Source: Thermodesulfovibrionales bacterium | Lineage (GTDB): Bacteria > Nitrospirota > Thermodesulfovibrionia > Thermodesulfovibrionales > SM23-35 | NCBI GenBank assembly: GCA_020062205.1 | Contig: JAGUWT010000188.1 | Span: 1-6,207 of the forward strand | Direction of reading: 5' to 3' | DNA: 6,207 nucleotides | Part shown: positions 4,936 to 6,207 of the stretch, one piece after another | Layout of the letters: every line of letters begins with the position of its first letter | Position numbering within the stretch: position 1 is the stretch's first letter | Notes under the pieces: generated by a model | Told to the model about the DNA's origin: nothing | Database searches by the model: none | The model's input: the letters and a program-made list of their open reading frames with translations, nothing else | Program-made: the position numbers and the translations under genes

Positions 4936-6207
4936 ATGAGTGAGATTATAGACATATTTGCACGGGAGGTTTTAGATTCCAGAGGTAACCCAACGGTCGA
5001 GGTGGAGGTATTTTTGGAAAGTGGAGTCATTGGCAGAGCGATTGTCCCCTCAGGTGCTTCAACGGGTGAACGAGAGGCTCTGGAATTGAGAGATGGTGAT
5101 AAAAAAAGATTCCTTGGTAAAGGGGTCCTCAATGCAGTCAAAAACGTGATGAAAAAGATAGCGCCCCCATTAAGAGGAATGAATTCCGAAGACCAGATCC
5201 TTATTGATACTACCATGATAGAACTTGATGGCACAGAAAATAAGAACAAACTTGGTGCAAATGCTATACTCGGTGTCTCAATGGCTGTATGCAAGGCAAC
5301 TGCCTTGGAAACAGGGCTGCCCTTGTATAGATACATTGGGGGATGCAATGCAAAAGAGCTTCCTGTGCCGATGATGAATATCCTGAATGGAGGAGCCCAT
5401 GCTGACAATAATCTTGATATACAGGAGTTCATGATCATGCCAGCAGGGCTGAGTAATTTTGCAAGTGCCCTCAGGGCAGGAGCAGAGATATTCCACACCT
5501 TGAAAGGAATACTCAAGAAAAATGGATTTTCTACTGGAGTGGGAGACGAAGGAGGTTTTGCACCGAATCTATCGAGGAATGAAGAAGCTATGACGCTTAT
5601 CATACAGGCTATTGAAATGGCTGGTTATGTTCCTGGAAAAGACATATATCTTGCCCTTGACGTTGCTGCATCAGAGCTATACGACAATAGCTCTTACCGG
5701 TTTGAAGGCAAAAAGGTTTCATCAGATGACATGATCTCATATTACGAAGATATGATATCCAGATATCCTTTTCTCTCGATTGAAGATGGTCTTTCAGAAA
5801 ATGACTGGGATGGATGGAAGCAATTGACACAGAGGCTTGGCAAAAAGGTTCAGCTTGTTGGTGATGATATATTTGTTACAAACACAAGTATCCTAAAAAA
5901 AGGGATAGAACTGGGAATTGCAAATTCCGTGCTGATCAAATTGAACCAGATAGGCACTATAACAGAGACGCTTGATGCCATAGAGATGGCTAAAAAGGCT
6001 GGATATACTGCTGTCATCTCACACAGATCTGGAGAAACAGAGGACACAACGATTGCAGATCTATCAGTCGCCTGCAATACTGGTTTTATCAAGACAGGCT
6101 CCCTTGCAAGAAGTGAGCGTGTTGCAAAATATAATAGGCTTCTCAGAATTGAGGAGGAACTATCAGACTCTGCTCTATACAAAGGGAAAGAATCGTTTTA
6201 TAATTTA
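4936..6207 (+). CDS. eno: enolase (phosphopyruvate hydratase), 3' end cut by the window
   Basis: Enolase interconverts 2-phosphoglycerate and phosphoenolpyruvate in glycolysis and gluconeogenesis, with two Mg2+ ions. The frame runs open for 424 codons to the last base; bacterial enolases are usually about 415-435 residues, so only a few codons are missing. Visible are SGASTG (39-44, mobile loop Ser42), NGGAHADNN, GDEGGFAP with the acid/base Glu205, Mg ligands Asp242, Glu283 and Asp310 (in ALDVAASE, SIEDGL and VGDDIFVTN), catalytic Lys335 in LIKLNQIG, the SHRSGETED signature (362-370) and Lys386 in KTGSLARSERVAKYN. All key residues are intact. It lies 267 bases after lpd, beyond the palindromic element, so it is probably transcribed separately, though no convincing promoter box was found. 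Confidence 0.97.
   Translation, partial: MSEIIDIFAREVLDSRGNPTVEVEVFLESGVIGRAIVPSGASTGEREALELRDGDKKRFLGKGVLNAVKNVMKKIAPPLRGMNSEDQILIDTTMIELDGTENKNKLGANAILGVSMAVCKATALETGLPLYRYIGGCNAKELPVPMMNILNGGAHADNNLDIQEFMIMPAGLSNFASALRAGAEIFHTLKGILKKNGFSTGVGDEGGFAPNLSRNEEAMTLIIQAIEMAGYVPGKDIYLALDVAASELYDNSSYRFEGKKVSSDDMISYYEDMISRYPFLSIEDGLSENDWDGWKQLTQRLGKKVQLVGDDIFVTNTSILKKGIELGIANSVLIKLNQIGTITETLDAIEMAKKAGYTAVISHRSGETEDTTIADLSVACNTGFIKTGSLARSERVAKYNRLLRIEEELSDSALYKGKESFYNL

Noticed and set aside
4896..5603. Open frame of 235 codons on the minus strand, opposite eno
   Set aside because: It lies antisense to a clear enolase with all active-site residues. The predicted peptide is Ser/Pro/Leu-rich as expected for a reverse-strand shadow, and no domain is recognisable.
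1..6207. CRISPR array, tRNA, rRNA or riboswitch
   Set aside because: No regularly spaced direct repeats, no tRNA cloverleaf-like segments and no conserved glycine-riboswitch-like core were seen. The gap before gcvH is only 61 bases, too short for a glycine riboswitch.

Overview
The window is ordinary bacterial chromosome carrying four housekeeping genes, all on the + strand: mutS (complete), gcvH (complete), lpd (complete) and eno (cut by the right edge within a few codons of its expected end). The DNA is moderately AT-rich, with Shine-Dalgarno sites and one GTG start. The protein sequences look like a deep-branching Gram-negative anaerobe of the Nitrospirota/Desulfobacterota type. That placement is an impression from the sequence style and was not tested by a search.

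Layout. Bases 1-258 contain no convincing host gene. They hold a long interrupted inverted repeat (40-113) around a strong ribosome binding site, followed by a 24-codon frame (114-188). Together these resemble the decayed 5' end of an insertion sequence, possibly IS1380-like. MutS follows from 259 to 2838, with an AT-rich block but no Shine-Dalgarno site directly before its ATG. A 61-base gap then carries two TTGACA boxes, a candidate extended -10 and a small palindrome, followed by gcvH (2900-3286). The stop codon of gcvH overlaps the GTG start of lpd (3283-4668) by four bases, so these two form a translationally coupled operon. The 267-base gap from 4669 to 4935 is filled by nested inverted repeats, the core being a 130-base TGTCATT...AATGACA palindromic element that looks like a dispersed MITE/REP-type repeat. 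Eno starts at 4936 with its own good ribosome binding site.

How the genes work together. GcvH (H protein) carries lipoate on a lysine, and Lpd (L protein) reoxidises the dihydrolipoyl arm with NAD+. Their coupling fits a glycine cleavage system, or its reverse in one-carbon assimilation; the T and P subunits are not in the window. MutS (mismatch repair) and enolase (glycolysis/gluconeogenesis) are functionally unrelated neighbours. I found no sign of a new multi-gene system. The points most worth a second look are the two non-coding regions, the putative gcvH promoter/operator and the possibly leaderless mutS start.
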